DNA of 64,000 bases from an uncultured Pontibacter sp. (GCA_947499125.1 CANMMP010000003.1:434001-498000), one strand, 5' to 3'; positions 26,012-36,636 are shown, counted from the first letter of the stretch. The notes: generated by a model not told the origin, from the sequence alone. Numbers and translations: made by a program.

Positions 26012-27460
26012 CTATAGTTCTTTGCGCAGGCGAGCCACCGGAATATTAAGTTGCTCGCGGTACTTGGCTACAGTACGTCGGGCAATATTATAGCCTTTCT
26101 CGTTCAGCATCTTCTCAATTTTATCGTCAGATAGTGGCTTGCGCTTACTCTCATTTTCGATGATCTCTTTCAGGATGTGTTTTACTTCGCGGCTACTGGC
26201 ATCTTCGCCGGAGTCGGTGGCTATACCTTCTGAGAAGAAATACTTGAGCGGGTAAATACCGAATTCAGTTTGCACGGCCTTGCTATTAGCTACACGGCTC
26301 ACCGTCGAGATATCCATTCCAATGTCTTCGGCAATGTCTTTCAATATCATAGGGCGGAGTTCACTTTCATCTCCTTCCAGGAAGAAATCGTGTTGATACT
26401 TAATAATAGACTCCATGGTGCGCAGTAGCGTATTCTGGCGCTGACGAATAGCATCTATAAACCACTTGGCCGCATCAAGCTTCTGCTTTACAAATGTTAC
26501 AGTTTCCTTCAGCTTCTTATCCTTTTTATCTGATTTCTCATAAGCATCAAACATATCGGAATAAGAACGGCTGATGCGCAGGTCAGGGGCGTTTCGGGAA
26601 TTAAGCGATAGCTCCAGCTGGCCGTTGTTGTTTGTAAGTATAAAATCGGGGATGATGTACTGCACGCGCGTCATGCTGGCGCCAGCTCCACCCGGTTTAG
26701 GGTTTAGCTTCGTGATCAGGTCGATAGCTTTTTTGAGCTCTTCCTCGTCTACGTTAAACCTGCTCTGTATTTTAGAATAATGCTTTTTGGTAAATTCGTC
26801 AAATGCCTGCTCTAAAATGCGTTCTGCCAACATGGTAGTACTGTCCTGTTCGCGGCGGTGTAGTTGTAGTAAAAGGCATTCAGGCAGGTCGCGGGCACCA
26901 ATACCGGCCGGGTCGAAGGTCTGTATCATGTGCAGCACTTCTTCTATCTCTTCTTCGCTGGCATCAATGTTTTGCGAAAAAGCCAGGTCGTTTGAAATAG
27001 AGCTCAGCTCTCTCCGGATATAACCATCGTGGTCTATACTGCCGATCAGCTGCATACCAATGGTGTGCTGCTTATCGTTCAGGTCCAGGAAGCCAAGCTG
27101 ATCTAAAAGCTGGTCGGTAAGGGTAGAGCTAACGGCAATTGGCGTTTCTTTATCGTCTTCATCGCCGCCACGGTCGCCCTGCATTTTGTATCCGCTTATT
27201 TCGTCGTCGTTCAGGTAATCGTTCAGGTCGATGTCGTCTTTACCGTAATCGTCGTCGTTATCGCCGTATTCTTCTTCGTTAGAGTCGCTGTAAAGGTCTT
27301 CCGGTTCGTTAGTTCCTTCTTCGAGGGCAGGATTGATCTCCATTTCCTCTTTAATACGCATCTCGAGCTCAGCCGTAGGTATCTGCAGCAGTTTGATAAA
27401 TTGTATCTGCTGCGGCGATAGCTTCTGCTGTAAAAATTGTTTTAAGTCGAGGCGCTGCAT
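26012..27460 (-). CDS. rpoN: RNA polymerase sigma-54 factor
   Basis: 482 residues. Region I is glutamine- and leucine-rich (LKQFLQQKLSPQQIQFIKLLQIP, residues 5-27). Region II is long and very acidic (about 48-95), as usual in Bacteroidota. The core-binding and helix-turn-helix parts follow, with DISTVSRVANSKAVQTEFGIYPLKYFF (about 387-413), and the RpoN box ARRTVAKYRE (about 460-469) is intact. Sigma-54 reads -24/-12 promoters and needs an AAA+ activator; no such activator is in this window. The asnS gene diverges from it. Confidence 0.95.
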   Translation of the reverse strand: MQRLDLKQFLQQKLSPQQIQFIKLLQIPTAELEMRIKEEMEINPALEEGTNEPEDLYSDSNEEEYGDNDDDYGKDDIDLNDYLNDDEISGYKMQGDRGGDEDDKETPIAVSSTLTDQLLDQLGFLDLNDKQHTIGMQLIGSIDHDGYIRRELSSISNDLAFSQNIDASEEEIEEVLHMIQTFDPAGIGARDLPECLLLQLHRREQDSTTMLAERILEQAFDEFTKKHYSKIQSRFNVDEEELKKAIDLITKLNPKPGGAGASMTRVQYIIPDFILTNNNGQLELSLNSRNAPDLRISRSYSDMFDAYEKSDKKDKKLKETVTFVKQKLDAAKWFIDAIRQRQNTLLRTMESIIKYQHDFFLEGDESELRPMILKDIAEDIGMDISTVSRVANSKAVQTEFGIYPLKYFFSEGIATDSGEDASSREVKHILKEIIENESKRKPLSDDKIEKMLNEKGYNIARRTVAKYREQLNIPVARLRKEL

Positions 27461-27593
27461 GTTTCTTTAATTGTAATAGTAGCGATAAGTTGCTTTCCAA
27501 ATTTAGGATAATTTTACTCGCATTATCAATAAAAGGTTGAAATTTCGTTTGTTTAGCACATTTTTTGTTAAGAACATTCCAACCCGCCCCGGT

Positions 27594-27628
27594 GTTTGTC
27601 GCTTTTTATAGTTTCTGGCTTACCTTTG
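27594..27628 (+). promoter_or_regulatory. Bacteroidota-type promoter before asnS
   Basis: TTTG at 27594-27597 and TACCTTTG at 27621-27628, 23 bp apart, fit the -33/-7 consensus. Transcription would begin near 27635 and leave a leader of about 100 nt before the asnS ATG at 27739. Confidence 0.6.
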
Positions 27629-27738
27629 CACTTCTAAGCGTATACATTGGCAAATATGGATGGCAAGGTGCTGCATATTTAGTCAATCTTTATACCTTTA
27701 TATCAGGCTACATTTAAATTATAAAAACGCAATAGTAC

Positions 27739-29178
27739 ATGCAACGCACAAAAGTTAAAGACCTGCTTACAGGCGCCGAAGCGGGCTCCGATGTTCTGCT
27801 GAAAGGCTGGGTGCGCACCAAGCGCGGAAATAAGTATGTAAACTTTATTGCCGTTAACGACGGCTCTACTATAAATAATATACAGGTTGTAGCCGATGCC
27901 AATAATTTCAGCGAAGAGCAACTGAAGGATGTAACCACCGGTGCTGCCGTAGCTATAACCGGCGAACTGGTAGCATCGCAGGGCAAAGGGCAGGCATTTG
28001 AAATACAGGCTAAAACGATAGATGTATTGGGCAAAGCTGACCCGGAGGTTTATCCGTTGCAGAAAAAAGCACACTCGCTGGAGTTTTTGCGTGAGATTGC
28101 ACACCTGCGTTTCCGTACCAACACGTTTGGCGCTGTTTTCAGAGTACGTAACTCGCTGGCTTTTGCAGTGCACAAGTTCTTTAACGAAAAAGGCTTTGTA
28201 TACATGCACACACCGATCATCACAGCTTCGGATGCAGAAGGTGCCGGCGAGATGTTCCGCGTAACTACACTTGACCCAGTTAACCCTCCAAAGACAGAAG
28301 ACGGGCAGGTAAACTATACAGAAGACTTCTTCGGCAAGGCTACTAACCTGACGGTATCTGGTCAGTTGGAAGGTGAGCTGGCGGCTATGGCTTTTAGTGA
28401 TATTTATACTTTCGGCCCGACTTTTAGAGCTGAAAACTCAAATACCACCCGCCACCTGGCAGAGTTCTGGATGATTGAGCCAGAAATGGCTTTCCATGAC
28501 CTTAAAATGAACGCTGACCTAGCCGAAGAGTTTATTAAGTATATCATTCGCTATGCTTTAGAGAATAACCGCGAGGATATTGAGTTTCTGGGCCAGCGCT
28601 TAGTAGAAGAGGACAAGAGCAAACCGCAGAACGAGCGCCAGGAAATGACTTTGCTGGAAAAGCTTGAGTTTGTAGTAAACAACGATTTTGAGCGCGTAAC
28701 TTATACCGAAGCGATCGACATCCTGTTGAACTCGAACCACTACAAAAAGAAGAAGTTTCAGTATGAAGTTAGCTGGGGAATTGACTTGCAGAGCGAGCAC
28801 GAACGCTACCTGGTAGAGAAACACTTCAAGAAACCGGTTATAGTTACCGATTACCCTAAAGATATCAAAGCCTTTTACATGCGCCTGAACGATGACGGCA
28901 AAACCGTTGCGGCAATGGATATACTTGCCCCAGGTATAGGTGAAATTGTAGGTGGTTCGCAGCGTGAAGAGCGTCTGGATATACTGGTGGAGCGCATGAA
29001 AGGCGTAGGCATACACGAAGAAGACTTGTGGTGGTACCTGGATACCCGCCGTTTCGGTGGCTGTCCGCATGCTGGTTTCGGTCTTGGTTTCGAGCGTATG
29101 GTGCAGTTTGTAACGGGCATGGGCAACATCCGCGATGTTATACCTTTCCCGAGAACCCCACAGAACGCAGAGTTTTAA
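27739..29178 (+). CDS. asnS: Asparaginyl-tRNA synthetase
   Basis: 479 residues. An N-terminal OB-fold anticodon-binding domain ([25 protein letters not shown], about 20-44) is followed by the class II catalytic core, with [14 protein letters not shown] (motif 1 region), [22 protein letters not shown] (motif 2) and [12 protein letters not shown] (motif 3). The AENSNT sequence is typical of AsnRS rather than AspRS. It charges tRNA-Asn in the cytoplasm. Length is normal. It is monocistronic with a strong terminator. Confidence 0.96.
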   Translation: MQRTKVKDLLTGAEAGSDVLLKGWVRTKRGNKYVNFIAVNDGSTINNIQVVADANNFSEEQLKDVTTGAAVAITGELVASQGKGQAFEIQAKTIDVLGKADPEVYPLQKKAHSLEFLREIAHLRFRTNTFGAVFRVRNSLAFAVHKFFNEKGFVYMHTPIITASDAEGAGEMFRVTTLDPVNPPKTEDGQVNYTEDFFGKATNLTVSGQLEGELAAMAFSDIYTFGPTFRAENSNTTRHLAEFWMIEPEMAFHDLKMNADLAEEFIKYIIRYALENNREDIEFLGQRLVEEDKSKPQNERQEMTLLEKLEFVVNNDFERVTYTEAIDILLNSNHYKKKKFQYEVSWGIDLQSEHERYLVEKHFKKPVIVTDYPKDIKAFYMRLNDDGKTVAAMDILAPGIGEIVGGSQREERLDILVERMKGVGIHEEDLWWYLDTRRFGGCPHAGFGLGFERMVQFVTGMGNIRDVIPFPRTPQNAEF

Positions 29179-29202
29179 TCTGAAACGATAATTTATAGTT
29201 GT

Positions 29203-29238
29203 AAAACGCCCGGTTATAGTTTAGCCGGGCGTTTTTTG
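29203..29238 (+). terminator. Intrinsic terminator after asnS
   Basis: AACGCCCGG (29205-29213) pairs with CCGGGCGTT (29225-29233) around a loop containing TATAGTT, then a run of T. Confidence 0.92.
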
Positions 29239-29307
29239 TTGCACCATAACAGCGTATGTATGATATTGCTGCTGCATTTATACTTTTAACTATAGAAGCA
29301 TCACCCT

Positions 29308-30786
29308 ATGAGCAAACTTTACAGCTTTATACTTGCTTTCCTGCTGTCTACACAGTTTTTATCGGCACAAACTGACTTCTCCAGTGTAAGTTTTTCTGCA
29401 AGCAATGTATCTCAGATGATAGCAGAAACTAACAAGGCAGGAGATGTTTGCATAACTGCGTTTACCTTAAAAGGGACTGACTTTTTGGTGCTGGATAAAC
29501 AAGGTGAAAAAGTAGCCACCGGAAGTTACCCTTATAATTTTGCAAACGGCGCAACTGTTCTGGGGATGATCGGTTTGCCTGATAAATTTATTTTATTTGA
29601 CGAAGCCCCCAATACGGCAGGTGCTGTGCAGCCTTATAAAATAGACCGCCAGACAGGAGAAGTTATTATGCTGAATGCTGTGGAAGCTGTGCCTGATAAG
29701 AATAGTAAACTGGCAACCACATTTGTTGCGAATGGCCGCTTCTTCGCCCTTTTCATAAACAAGAAAACGAACACTTTATATGTAAGCCTTTTTAAGGATG
29801 AACATACCCCTGAAGTAAGAACCTATTCGCTTGACAAAGTAAATGATAAGCAAATGTATAATCGTCTGGTAAAGCGGGGAGAGTTGACTTTAATGGTGCC
29901 GGGAATGGATCAGAATATGTACTCTAACTCCGCTTTAAGCAAAATTTATCCATCAGAGGATAAGTTGGTTATCACATTTGATATGTTCGGAAATACCGAT
30001 GCGCCTAAACATACCAGCACCACAGAGATCCTGACATTAGACTTGAAGCAGGACAAAGCAACATTGCAAAAGCTTCCTTATTTAGATACAAAGAAAAGAC
30101 TTCTTTTTAACTCATATGTACATCAGAATAAAGCCTATAGGTTTATACTGTCTGGCCGGGCATTACAACTGGAGGTACACGACCTGGCAACAGACAAATT
30201 GCTGAAACACTACGCTTATTCACAAGAGGATACTATTGACATTATGGTGAATGATGCTTTAAGGGTTGGTACGCCTAATTCGTGGTCTCCGGGATCAAGG
30301 TCAATTGAAACGAACAAGAAGCTTTTTAAAAAGCTGGGGAATGGTATACCAGCAATTGCCGTTGATGCATTGCCTTCCGGAAAGTTGCAGCTGGCGATGG
30401 GCACTTACTATATGCAGGAAAGCAGAAGCGCAAACTTAGGAGGTATCGCAACGACAAAAGCAGCTACAGCATCTTTTGGCGGACCAGCTGCATTGCCCTT
30501 AATACTTTTGGGCGCGGCCCTGCAAGGCTCAAGTATAACCATGACAGAGGGAACCGGTGTAAGTACTTATTTTCAAAGTATACTTTCAGCAGATTCTTTT
30601 GAAGTCGCGCCTGGTAGTTTTCGCAAAAGTATTCAGGACAAAATAAGCGATCACGAACGGCTTTTATATAGCCAGAAAGTAAAACCAGCAGGAGTTATAG
30701 TTTATACGGATCAGGAGCAAGCTTATTTTGGTTATTTAGATAAGGAAACGAAGCTTTTAAAGATAACTGCCTTCTCAAAAGAGTAA
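29308..30786 (+). CDS. Exported protein of unknown function (paralogue 1)
   Basis: 492 residues with a signal peptide ending FLSAQ (about 21). The rest is a series of short beta strands, with no catalytic motif I recognise; the regular strand-turn pattern suggests a propeller-like fold. It is clearly homologous to the gene at 31629: TTEILTLDL matches TTEILALDW, the following FNSYVHQNKAYRF matches FNSFLFRDQLFRV, KKLGNGIPAIAVDA matches KKLADGIPAITVNA, and G(V/I)STYF plus the closing YFGYLDKETK are shared. A Gly/Ala-rich insert (about 375-405, AALPLILLGAALQGS) is specific to this copy. Repeat copy B lies between the two genes. Confidence 0.75.
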   Translation: MSKLYSFILAFLLSTQFLSAQTDFSSVSFSASNVSQMIAETNKAGDVCITAFTLKGTDFLVLDKQGEKVATGSYPYNFANGATVLGMIGLPDKFILFDEAPNTAGAVQPYKIDRQTGEVIMLNAVEAVPDKNSKLATTFVANGRFFALFINKKTNTLYVSLFKDEHTPEVRTYSLDKVNDKQMYNRLVKRGELTLMVPGMDQNMYSNSALSKIYPSEDKLVITFDMFGNTDAPKHTSTTEILTLDLKQDKATLQKLPYLDTKKRLLFNSYVHQNKAYRFILSGRALQLEVHDLATDKLLKHYAYSQEDTIDIMVNDALRVGTPNSWSPGSRSIETNKKLFKKLGNGIPAIAVDALPSGKLQLAMGTYYMQESRSANLGGIATTKAATASFGGPAALPLILLGAALQGSSITMTEGTGVSTYFQSILSADSFEVAPGSFRKSIQDKISDHERLLYSQKVKPAGVIVYTDQEQAYFGYLDKETKLLKITAFSKE

Positions 30787-30817
30787 GGTTTTGGTTTTTT
30801 GATACTTGCAGTTTCAC

Positions 30818-31464
30818 CCCACCCCAGCCCTCCCTTAAAAACAAGGGAGGGAGGTTGATCTTATAGTTTTGGCGAAATCCAACCACCCCTCTCCCGAAGC
30901 AAGTTCAGGATCTGCGACTTGTCCAAGGCGGGGAATTAGAGCTGAATAAGGTCCCCCTTTGAAGGGGGTAGGGGGATGTTTTACTTTGGCGAGCAAACAC
31001 CCCTATGAGCTTTGCTCGCAAGTTTCGAACTCCCGTTCTCACTTGTCCTCAAGGGGACAGTTCTGCTATCATTATAGTTTGATCTATAGTTTTATAGTTA
31101 CAGGCTGAGAGCGGACAGGTCGCGACCTGTCCCTACAGAAGTATATCCACGAGAAAAGTCGAAGCTTATAGTTTCACACAATAAAAAGCGGCAGCAATGA
31201 GAAACTCTCCAGTCTTTGGGTTGAGCGCCTTTGATTTGTTGCGGTGCCGTGAGGCAATCCGAGGTACGAGGATAGCAAGAAAGCAGCAGCGCGATGCCCG
31301 AAGAAGAGGCCTCGCGGCCGTGAGCGAGCCAAGGAAACTATAGAACTGTAGGCTTGTAAAGCTCCCAGGATAAGAGTGTAATTGAAAGGATAGTTTGGTT
31401 GAAGAAAGTATAGACTTCAACTATAAGCCGAAATAGATTTCTCACGAAACTCGAAATGACAGAA
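30818..31464 (-). repeat. Composite intergenic repeat, copy B (inverted)
   Basis: About 650 bp without a gene, carrying the block order of copies A and C on the minus strand. Read in plus coordinates: CCCTCCCTTAAAAACAAGGGAGG (stem), TCTCCCGAAGCAAGTTC (30890-30906), GTCCCCCTTTGAAGGGGG (30950-30967), AACACCCCTATGAGC (30996-31010), TGTCCTCAAGGGGACAG, the full 20-bp palindrome with core ACAGGTCGCGACCTGT (31113-31132), CAGTCTTTGGGTTGAGCGCC (31210-31229), CGCGATGCCCGAAGAAGAGG, and CTCGAAATGAC at the end. It fills the space between the two paralogous genes. A minus-strand open frame at 31166-31420 lies within it and is not conserved in the other copies. Confidence 0.85.
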
Positions 31465-31628
31465 GAGAAACTATAAGCTAGATCAGATCTCTCAACTAAC
31501 ACTATAAGCAACTAATACTCTAAGCAACAGAACGATTTAAGATCAACCGTAAGAAATACAAACACTTTTAAAACATACTTTGGCTGGAAATTTGCTAGGT
31601 ATACTTTAAAAATCAGTATAATTAACCT

Positions 31629-33158
31629 ATGCATAAATTCATCCTAACCCTGCTCCTGTTTGTAGGTTTTGCGCAAGTGGCCAGTGCCCAGCGCGAGTTC
31701 GCAAACCTGGAGCTACCGCTACGGCAGCCAGAGGACCTGGTGTCGGTAGCAGACGATAACGGAAATGTGTGCTTATACTTTTACCAGAACAATAAGCTGC
31801 ATTTCACACTTGTTTCGCCGGAGGGCACTGTGCTGGCGCAGCACGAAATACCTTACCGCTGGAACCGCGACCCACAGGTGCTGGGTACACGCGTAACCGA
31901 TAATAATTTTATCTTCTATAGCCGTTACGAGACTGGTCGCCGCGATTATGTGCGCCCTTTTGCCATTAACCGTAAAACAGGCGCTTTTAAAAGTTTGCAG
32001 GATGTAGAACTGGACCTGGAGCGTAATACCTTTTTTGTAGGTGGCTTCGGCGACGACGAGCACTTTTATATGCTCTACACCGATAAGAAAGACCGCCTGC
32101 ACCTGTACCGAAGCAGCGACACCCCCGAAGGTTTGGCCCGCATGGACCGCCGGATATTTGAGTCCAACATGCCAGATACCCGTGGCCGAAACAACCGCCT
32201 GACAGACATGATATATGTGCACCCTGACCTGGAGCAGACAGTAATGACCGGTTACCATAGTGGTAAAATTTATACCCGCGAAGGCAACATCTATATGATA
32301 TTTGATGGGTATGAGCTGAAAGATAAAAAGCGGGAAGCTACTACCGAGATACTGGCCCTGGACTGGGAAACAGGTAAAACGAACTATAAAACGCTGCCTG
32401 CGCTGGAGCATCGCAACGACCAGACATTTAATTCGTTCCTGTTTCGCGACCAACTGTTCAGGGTACAGCTCGACAAGAAAGAGCTGAAACTGACTGCATT
32501 TGATTTTAACAGCCTGCAGCCGGTGAAGACCTATACTTTTGATGGTGAAGAAGAGATCGGGATAAAGTCTACGCCGGTTTACCAGCGTGGTATGCGTGGT
32601 ATTTTTACAGCCGAAGTAGATACGGTAAAGCAAACATCTAAAGTGATGAAGAAACTGGCTGATGGTATACCTGCCATTACAGTAAATGCTTTTACCGACA
32701 GTACTCTGCAACTTACCATAGGCTCTTACGATCCGCCATCGGATAGTAGGCAAACCGACATGAACAGGATGGTGCGTACACCTGACCGTTATTACCGGAC
32801 ATCGAGGGGCTTGCTATATATACCAGGCCGCTGGACGCCAGCTTATAACATACCGAGCTATTACCTGAACTCGCCATACTATAGCCGCTACATCTATGAC
32901 CCTTATCGTGATGGAGGTGCGCCAAGCGGACCAGGTATAAGCACTTATTTCAGGGCTGTGCTGGATAACAATACGCTGGCTAAAGTAGAAGATGGTGAAA
33001 AAGAAGTGATACAGGATAAAGTAGACCAGTATGAGCAGGAGCTAAAATCGGAGCCGGACTATAAGACCGTGTACCGTTATGGCAACAAGCTACACTATGG
33101 CTACTACGACCGTAAAACGAAGACCTTTAAGATAATGGAATTTGCTGCTGAGCAGTAA
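31629..33158 (+). CDS. Exported protein of unknown function (paralogue 2)
   Basis: 509 residues, signal peptide cut after SAQ (about 21). It shares a plan and many motifs with the product of 29308-30786 (see there) over nearly the full length. It differs by a Tyr/Arg/Pro/Ser-rich insert (about 381-435: many Y, S and P with YYRTSRG, YIPGRW, YYLNSPYYSRY) before the shared GISTYF segment. No enzyme motif, lipobox or T9SS domain is seen, so it probably stays in the periplasm or on the membrane surface. Terminator follows. Confidence 0.75.
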   Translation: MHKFILTLLLFVGFAQVASAQREFANLELPLRQPEDLVSVADDNGNVCLYFYQNNKLHFTLVSPEGTVLAQHEIPYRWNRDPQVLGTRVTDNNFIFYSRYETGRRDYVRPFAINRKTGAFKSLQDVELDLERNTFFVGGFGDDEHFYMLYTDKKDRLHLYRSSDTPEGLARMDRRIFESNMPDTRGRNNRLTDMIYVHPDLEQTVMTGYHSGKIYTREGNIYMIFDGYELKDKKREATTEILALDWETGKTNYKTLPALEHRNDQTFNSFLFRDQLFRVQLDKKELKLTAFDFNSLQPVKTYTFDGEEEIGIKSTPVYQRGMRGIFTAEVDTVKQTSKVMKKLADGIPAITVNAFTDSTLQLTIGSYDPPSDSRQTDMNRMVRTPDRYYRTSRGLLYIPGRWTPAYNIPSYYLNSPYYSRYIYDPYRDGGAPSGPGISTYFRAVLDNNTLAKVEDGEKEVIQDKVDQYEQELKSEPDYKTVYRYGNKLHYGYYDRKTKTFKIMEFAAEQ

Positions 33159-33179
33159 AACCAACAAGTAAGAGAATGC

Positions 33180-33217
33180 AAAAAGGCGCTACTCCTTTAC
33201 AGGGGCAGCGCCTTTTT
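33180..33217. terminator. Bidirectional terminator between paralogue 2 and DUF4168 gene
   Basis: AAAAGGCGCT (33181-33190) and AGCGCCTTTT (33207-33216) with flanking A and T runs, serving the convergent genes. Confidence 0.88.
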
Positions 33218-33236
33218 TATAGGTTATAGTTTGAAA

Positions 33237-33746
33237 TTATTTCTGCTCCATTAGCTTCTGCACTTTGGCCTGCATGGCAGGGTCCTGCTGGTAAGCCATC
33301 ATGATCTGCTCGTAACGTTCAACGGTCATACCGTCTTTTACGATGGCTTTTTCCATGTCCTGTTCCATAGTTGGTTGCAACTCCATCATGCGCTGCGCCG
33401 AACGGTTAAAAGCAGCAAACTCTTCTGCAGAGGCTTTTACTTCGCCTATTTTTTGCTCGCGGTGGGCCTGCGCCATTTCACTAAATTTCTCTACCGATAA
33501 TTTCTCTTCGGCAAGTATAGCCAGCATCGCCTTTTCACCATCCTGCTGTATTACCATCAGGCGGTTATTAGCATCGGCAAACTGCTTAAGTTCGACATCA
33601 GTTACTTTGGGTGCAGGCGTTTGCTGGGTAGCTGGTTGCTGGTTTCCCTGCTGTGCCTGTGCCATAGCTCCCGTCGAAATGGTAGTAGCGCCAAAAGCAA
33701 GTATGGCTACAGCAAAGCTGTTCAGTTTATTTTTTAACATGCTCAT
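33237..33746 (-). CDS. DUF4168 exported protein
   Basis: 169 residues. Signal peptide to about residue 30 (AVAILAFGATTISTGAMAQ), then a Gln/Pro-rich linker (QQGNQQPATQQTPAPK) and a helical DUF4168 domain. Typical parts are VTDVELKQFADANNRLMVIQQ, an EF(A/N)-like middle, and MTVERYEQIMMAYQQDPAMQAKVQKLME. DUF4168 proteins are small periplasmic proteins with no proven role. Two closely spaced start codons (33746 and 33740) are possible. It is convergent with the unknown secreted protein before it. Confidence 0.83.
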   Translation of the reverse strand: MSMLKNKLNSFAVAILAFGATTISTGAMAQAQQGNQQPATQQTPAPKVTDVELKQFADANNRLMVIQQDGEKAMLAILAEEKLSVEKFSEMAQAHREQKIGEVKASAEEFAAFNRSAQRMMELQPTMEQDMEKAIVKDGMTVERYEQIMMAYQQDPAMQAKVQKLMEQK

Positions 33747-33942
33747 AAGTTTCAGAATTTGAGTAATTCAGGATTTGATAAAATGGTAAATAACGAATCG
33801 GTTCACTGGCAAAATGTAAAGCCAGAACAGGTTATACTTACATTTAAGCAGTTTAGTTATTTATGTTAACAAAGGGTGTATGTTTACAAAAGGGCTGTAA
33901 CTATAAGTAATTTTCTATAATTAAAACTAAATCGTTGTTCAA

Positions 33943-35034
33943 TTATTCTTTCTTCGCTTCCAGGTTTGGGGCAGCTTGTTTTACAAAATGCTCTTTTTTA
34001 AGGTTAAGCCATTCCAGAGCAGTGCCGTTCAGCATACGTTCTTTAGTTGCCAGGTCGTAAGGCATCGATTCGATCAGTTTGCCAGGCTCGAGCTCTCCTA
34101 ACGGGAAAGGATAGTCAGTGCCCAAGGCAATTTTTTCAGCGCCAACCAGGTTTACTAAATATTGCAGCATCAGCGGGTCGTGCACCAGCGAATCGAAGTA
34201 GAACTTGCCCAAGTAGTCGCGTGGGTTTACGTTGTTATCGATAGCGCAAAGGTCGGGGCGTACTTCGAAGCCATGGGCAATACGGCCTATAGTTGACGGG
34301 AAAGAACCACCACCGTGCGCAAAAGCTACGCGTAGTTTCGGAAGTCGCTCAAATACACCTCCAAATAGCATCGAGCAAATAGCCACTGTAGTCTCGGCGG
34401 GCATCCCTACCAGCCAGGGCATCCAGTACTTACCCGTGCGGTCTTTGCCCAGCATGTCCCAGGGGTGCACAAATATGGCAGCGCCTAAATCTTGGGCAGC
34501 TTCAAAAATCGGGAACAGCTCAGCCGCATCCAGGTTAAGGCCGTTTATGTTAGAACCAATTTGTATGCCGGGCATGCCCAGCTCTTTCACGCAACGCTCC
34601 AGTTCTTTTATAGAAAGCTCCGTGTCCTGCATCGGCAGTGTTCCTAAGCCAATAAAGCGGTCAGGGTAATCGGCTACTATACCAGCAATGTGGTCATTCA
34701 GGAGTTTACTCAGGTCGTAGGTGTCGTTTGGTTTGGCCCAGTAATTAAACATAACCGGCACGGTACTGAGTACCTGAACACCTACTTTATACTGACTGCA
34801 CTCGTGCATGCGCGCTTTCGGGTCCCAGCAATTGTCCTGTATCTCGCGGAAGAACTTGTCATCCATCATCATGCGGGCACAACAGGGCTTGTGGTGCTCC
34901 AGCCGTATAAAGCCGCCATAGCCGTAACGCTCGCGCAGGTCGGGCCAGGTGGCAGGCAAAATGTGCGTGTGTATATCGATCTTCAGCAGACCGGAATCAG
35001 TAAGTACAGGATGTGTAGGGGCGTGTTTATGCAT
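33943..35034 (-). CDS. 2-amino-3-carboxymuconate-6-semialdehyde decarboxylase (ACMSD-type amidohydrolase)
   Basis: 363 residues. The metal-binding HTH in [10 protein letters not shown] (about 18-27), FVHPWDMLG (about 191-199), FAHGGGSFP (about 237-245) and [11 protein letters not shown] (about 304-314) are the ACMSD motifs, with Zn ligands His, His, His and Asp. In the kynurenine route the enzyme decarboxylates 2-amino-3-carboxymuconate 6-semialdehyde, moving carbon away from quinolinate/NAD and toward complete oxidation. It diverges from kynU across 271 bp, a typical arrangement for shared control. The 3-hydroxyanthranilate dioxygenase step is not coded in this window. Confidence 0.92.
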   Translation of the reverse strand: MHKHAPTHPVLTDSGLLKIDIHTHILPATWPDLRERYGYGGFIRLEHHKPCCARMMMDDKFFREIQDNCWDPKARMHECSQYKVGVQVLSTVPVMFNYWAKPNDTYDLSKLLNDHIAGIVADYPDRFIGLGTLPMQDTELSIKELERCVKELGMPGIQIGSNINGLNLDAAELFPIFEAAQDLGAAIFVHPWDMLGKDRTGKYWMPWLVGMPAETTVAICSMLFGGVFERLPKLRVAFAHGGGSFPSTIGRIAHGFEVRPDLCAIDNNVNPRDYLGKFYFDSLVHDPLMLQYLVNLVGAEKIALGTDYPFPLGELEPGKLIESMPYDLATKERMLNGTALEWLNLKKEHFVKQAAPNLEAKKE

Positions 35035-35305
35035 GATGTAAAAAGGGCGAAAATGCCGGTTTCAACTATACGGCACTGTCAGGCAATCCAACAATATAAG
35101 AATTTATACTTTAAATACGCAGCTTGCTGCATAAAAGCTAGGCTTACGTAACCTCATCTTATAGTTGCACACTACCTCCGAACTATAAACTATAGTTACA
35201 TCGCTAAACACTACGCAAGGGCAAAATCAAACCAACACAAATTAGTATATTCGCAGACTAAAACGAACTATAGCCGCCTTGTTGGCACAAACTATAAACG
35301 ATACC

Positions 35306-36583
35306 ATGAACTACCAGAATACCCTTGCCTTTGCACAGGAGCAAGACCAGAACGACCCGCTTTATTACTTCAGAGATAAGTTTTACTTTCCGCAGATAAA
35401 CGGTAAAGACGCTATCTACTTCTGTGGCAACTCGCTGGGGCTGCAGCCAAAATCGGCGCAAATGTACATTGATAATGAAATGTATAAATGGGCTAGCCTG
35501 GCTGTAGAAGGGCATTTTAAAGGTGAGGAACCATGGTTTAATTACCACGAACTGTTAGCTGCCGGTGCTGCCCGTGTAGTGGGTGCCAAAGAGAGCGAAG
35601 TCGTTATCATGAACCAACTGACCGTGAACCTGCACTTGATGCTGGTATCGTTTTACAGGCCGGAAGGCAAGCGTTTCAAGATCATTACCGAAGCCGGTGC
35701 TTTCCCGTCAGACCAATATGCATTGGAAACCCAGACCCGCTTCCATGGCTTTAACCCCGACGAAGCTGTAGTTGAACTTTACCCCCGCGAAGGCGAATTT
35801 ACACTTCGCACGGAGGATATATTGCAAGCCATAAAAGACAATGCCGATGAGCTGGCGCTGGTAATGATGGGTGGCATAAACTACTATACCGGCCAGGTGT
35901 TTGATATGGAAGCTATTACAAAAGCTGGCCACGAAGCAGGTGCTATAGTTGGTTTTGATTTGGCGCACGCTGCCGGTAACGTACCTGTAAAACTGCACGA
36001 CTGGGATGTGGATTTTGCCGTTTGGTGTACTTATAAATACCTGAACTCAGGCCCGGGTGGCACGTCGGGTGTGTTTGTGCACGAGCGTCACGCTAACAAC
36101 CCTGAATTACCACGTTTTGCAGGCTGGTGGGGCCACGATGCAGGCTCACGTTTCAAGATGAAAAAGGGTTTTATACCGATGGCCGGAGCAGCAGGCTGGC
36201 AGCTGAGCAATGCGCAGATCTTGCCTATGGCTGTACATCGTGCTTCGCTGGAACTGTTTGATGAAGCCGGCATGGATAACATGCGCGCCAAAAGCGAAAA
36301 ACTGACAGGTTACCTGGAGTACCTGATAAACGACGTGCATGTGGGTAAAGATGTGCTGGAGATGATCACCCCAACCGACCCGCAAGCCCGCGGCTGCCAG
36401 ATATCTATATTAGTGAAGCAGAATGCCCGCGAATTATTCAACAAGCTAATGGAAGCCGGCATTATAGTTGATTACCGCGAGCCAAATGTAATTCGCGTAG
36501 CGCCAACACCACTTTATAATAGTTTCGAGGAAGTATACCGCTTCTCAGAGATACTGCATAAGACTTTGGAAGGGCATCAGTAA
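35306..36583 (+). CDS. kynU: Kynureninase
   Basis: The ATG at 35306 is preferred over the TTG at 35279, giving 425 residues. The protein has the PLP-enzyme fold: YFCGNSLGLQPKSA (about 38-51), VVIMNQLTVNLHLML, DLAHAAGN (about 215-222), and the Schiff-base lysine in WCTYKYLNSGPGG (about 236-248). Kynureninase splits kynurenine or 3-hydroxykynurenine to (hydroxy)anthranilate and alanine. A TATATTCG at 35246-35253 is one mismatch from the TAnnTTTG promoter element. The 271-bp divergent spacer with the ACMSD gene also holds several copies of AACTATA/TATAGTT. Confidence 0.95.
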   Translation: MNYQNTLAFAQEQDQNDPLYYFRDKFYFPQINGKDAIYFCGNSLGLQPKSAQMYIDNEMYKWASLAVEGHFKGEEPWFNYHELLAAGAARVVGAKESEVVIMNQLTVNLHLMLVSFYRPEGKRFKIITEAGAFPSDQYALETQTRFHGFNPDEAVVELYPREGEFTLRTEDILQAIKDNADELALVMMGGINYYTGQVFDMEAITKAGHEAGAIVGFDLAHAAGNVPVKLHDWDVDFAVWCTYKYLNSGPGGTSGVFVHERHANNPELPRFAGWWGHDAGSRFKMKKGFIPMAGAAGWQLSNAQILPMAVHRASLELFDEAGMDNMRAKSEKLTGYLEYLINDVHVGKDVLEMITPTDPQARGCQISILVKQNARELFNKLMEAGIIVDYREPNVIRVAPTPLYNSFEEVYRFSEILHKTLEGHQ

Positions 36584-36636
36584 GGTTGAATTGGTTGATA
36601 ATAAAGTATAGCTGTAGTGTAAGTGAGTTACTCTTT

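Noticed and set aside
31773..32753. Long (326-codon) minus-strand open frame opposite paralogue 2
   Set aside because: It is antisense to a well-supported exported protein gene. Its length is explained by codon use of the real gene; no motif or signal is seen.
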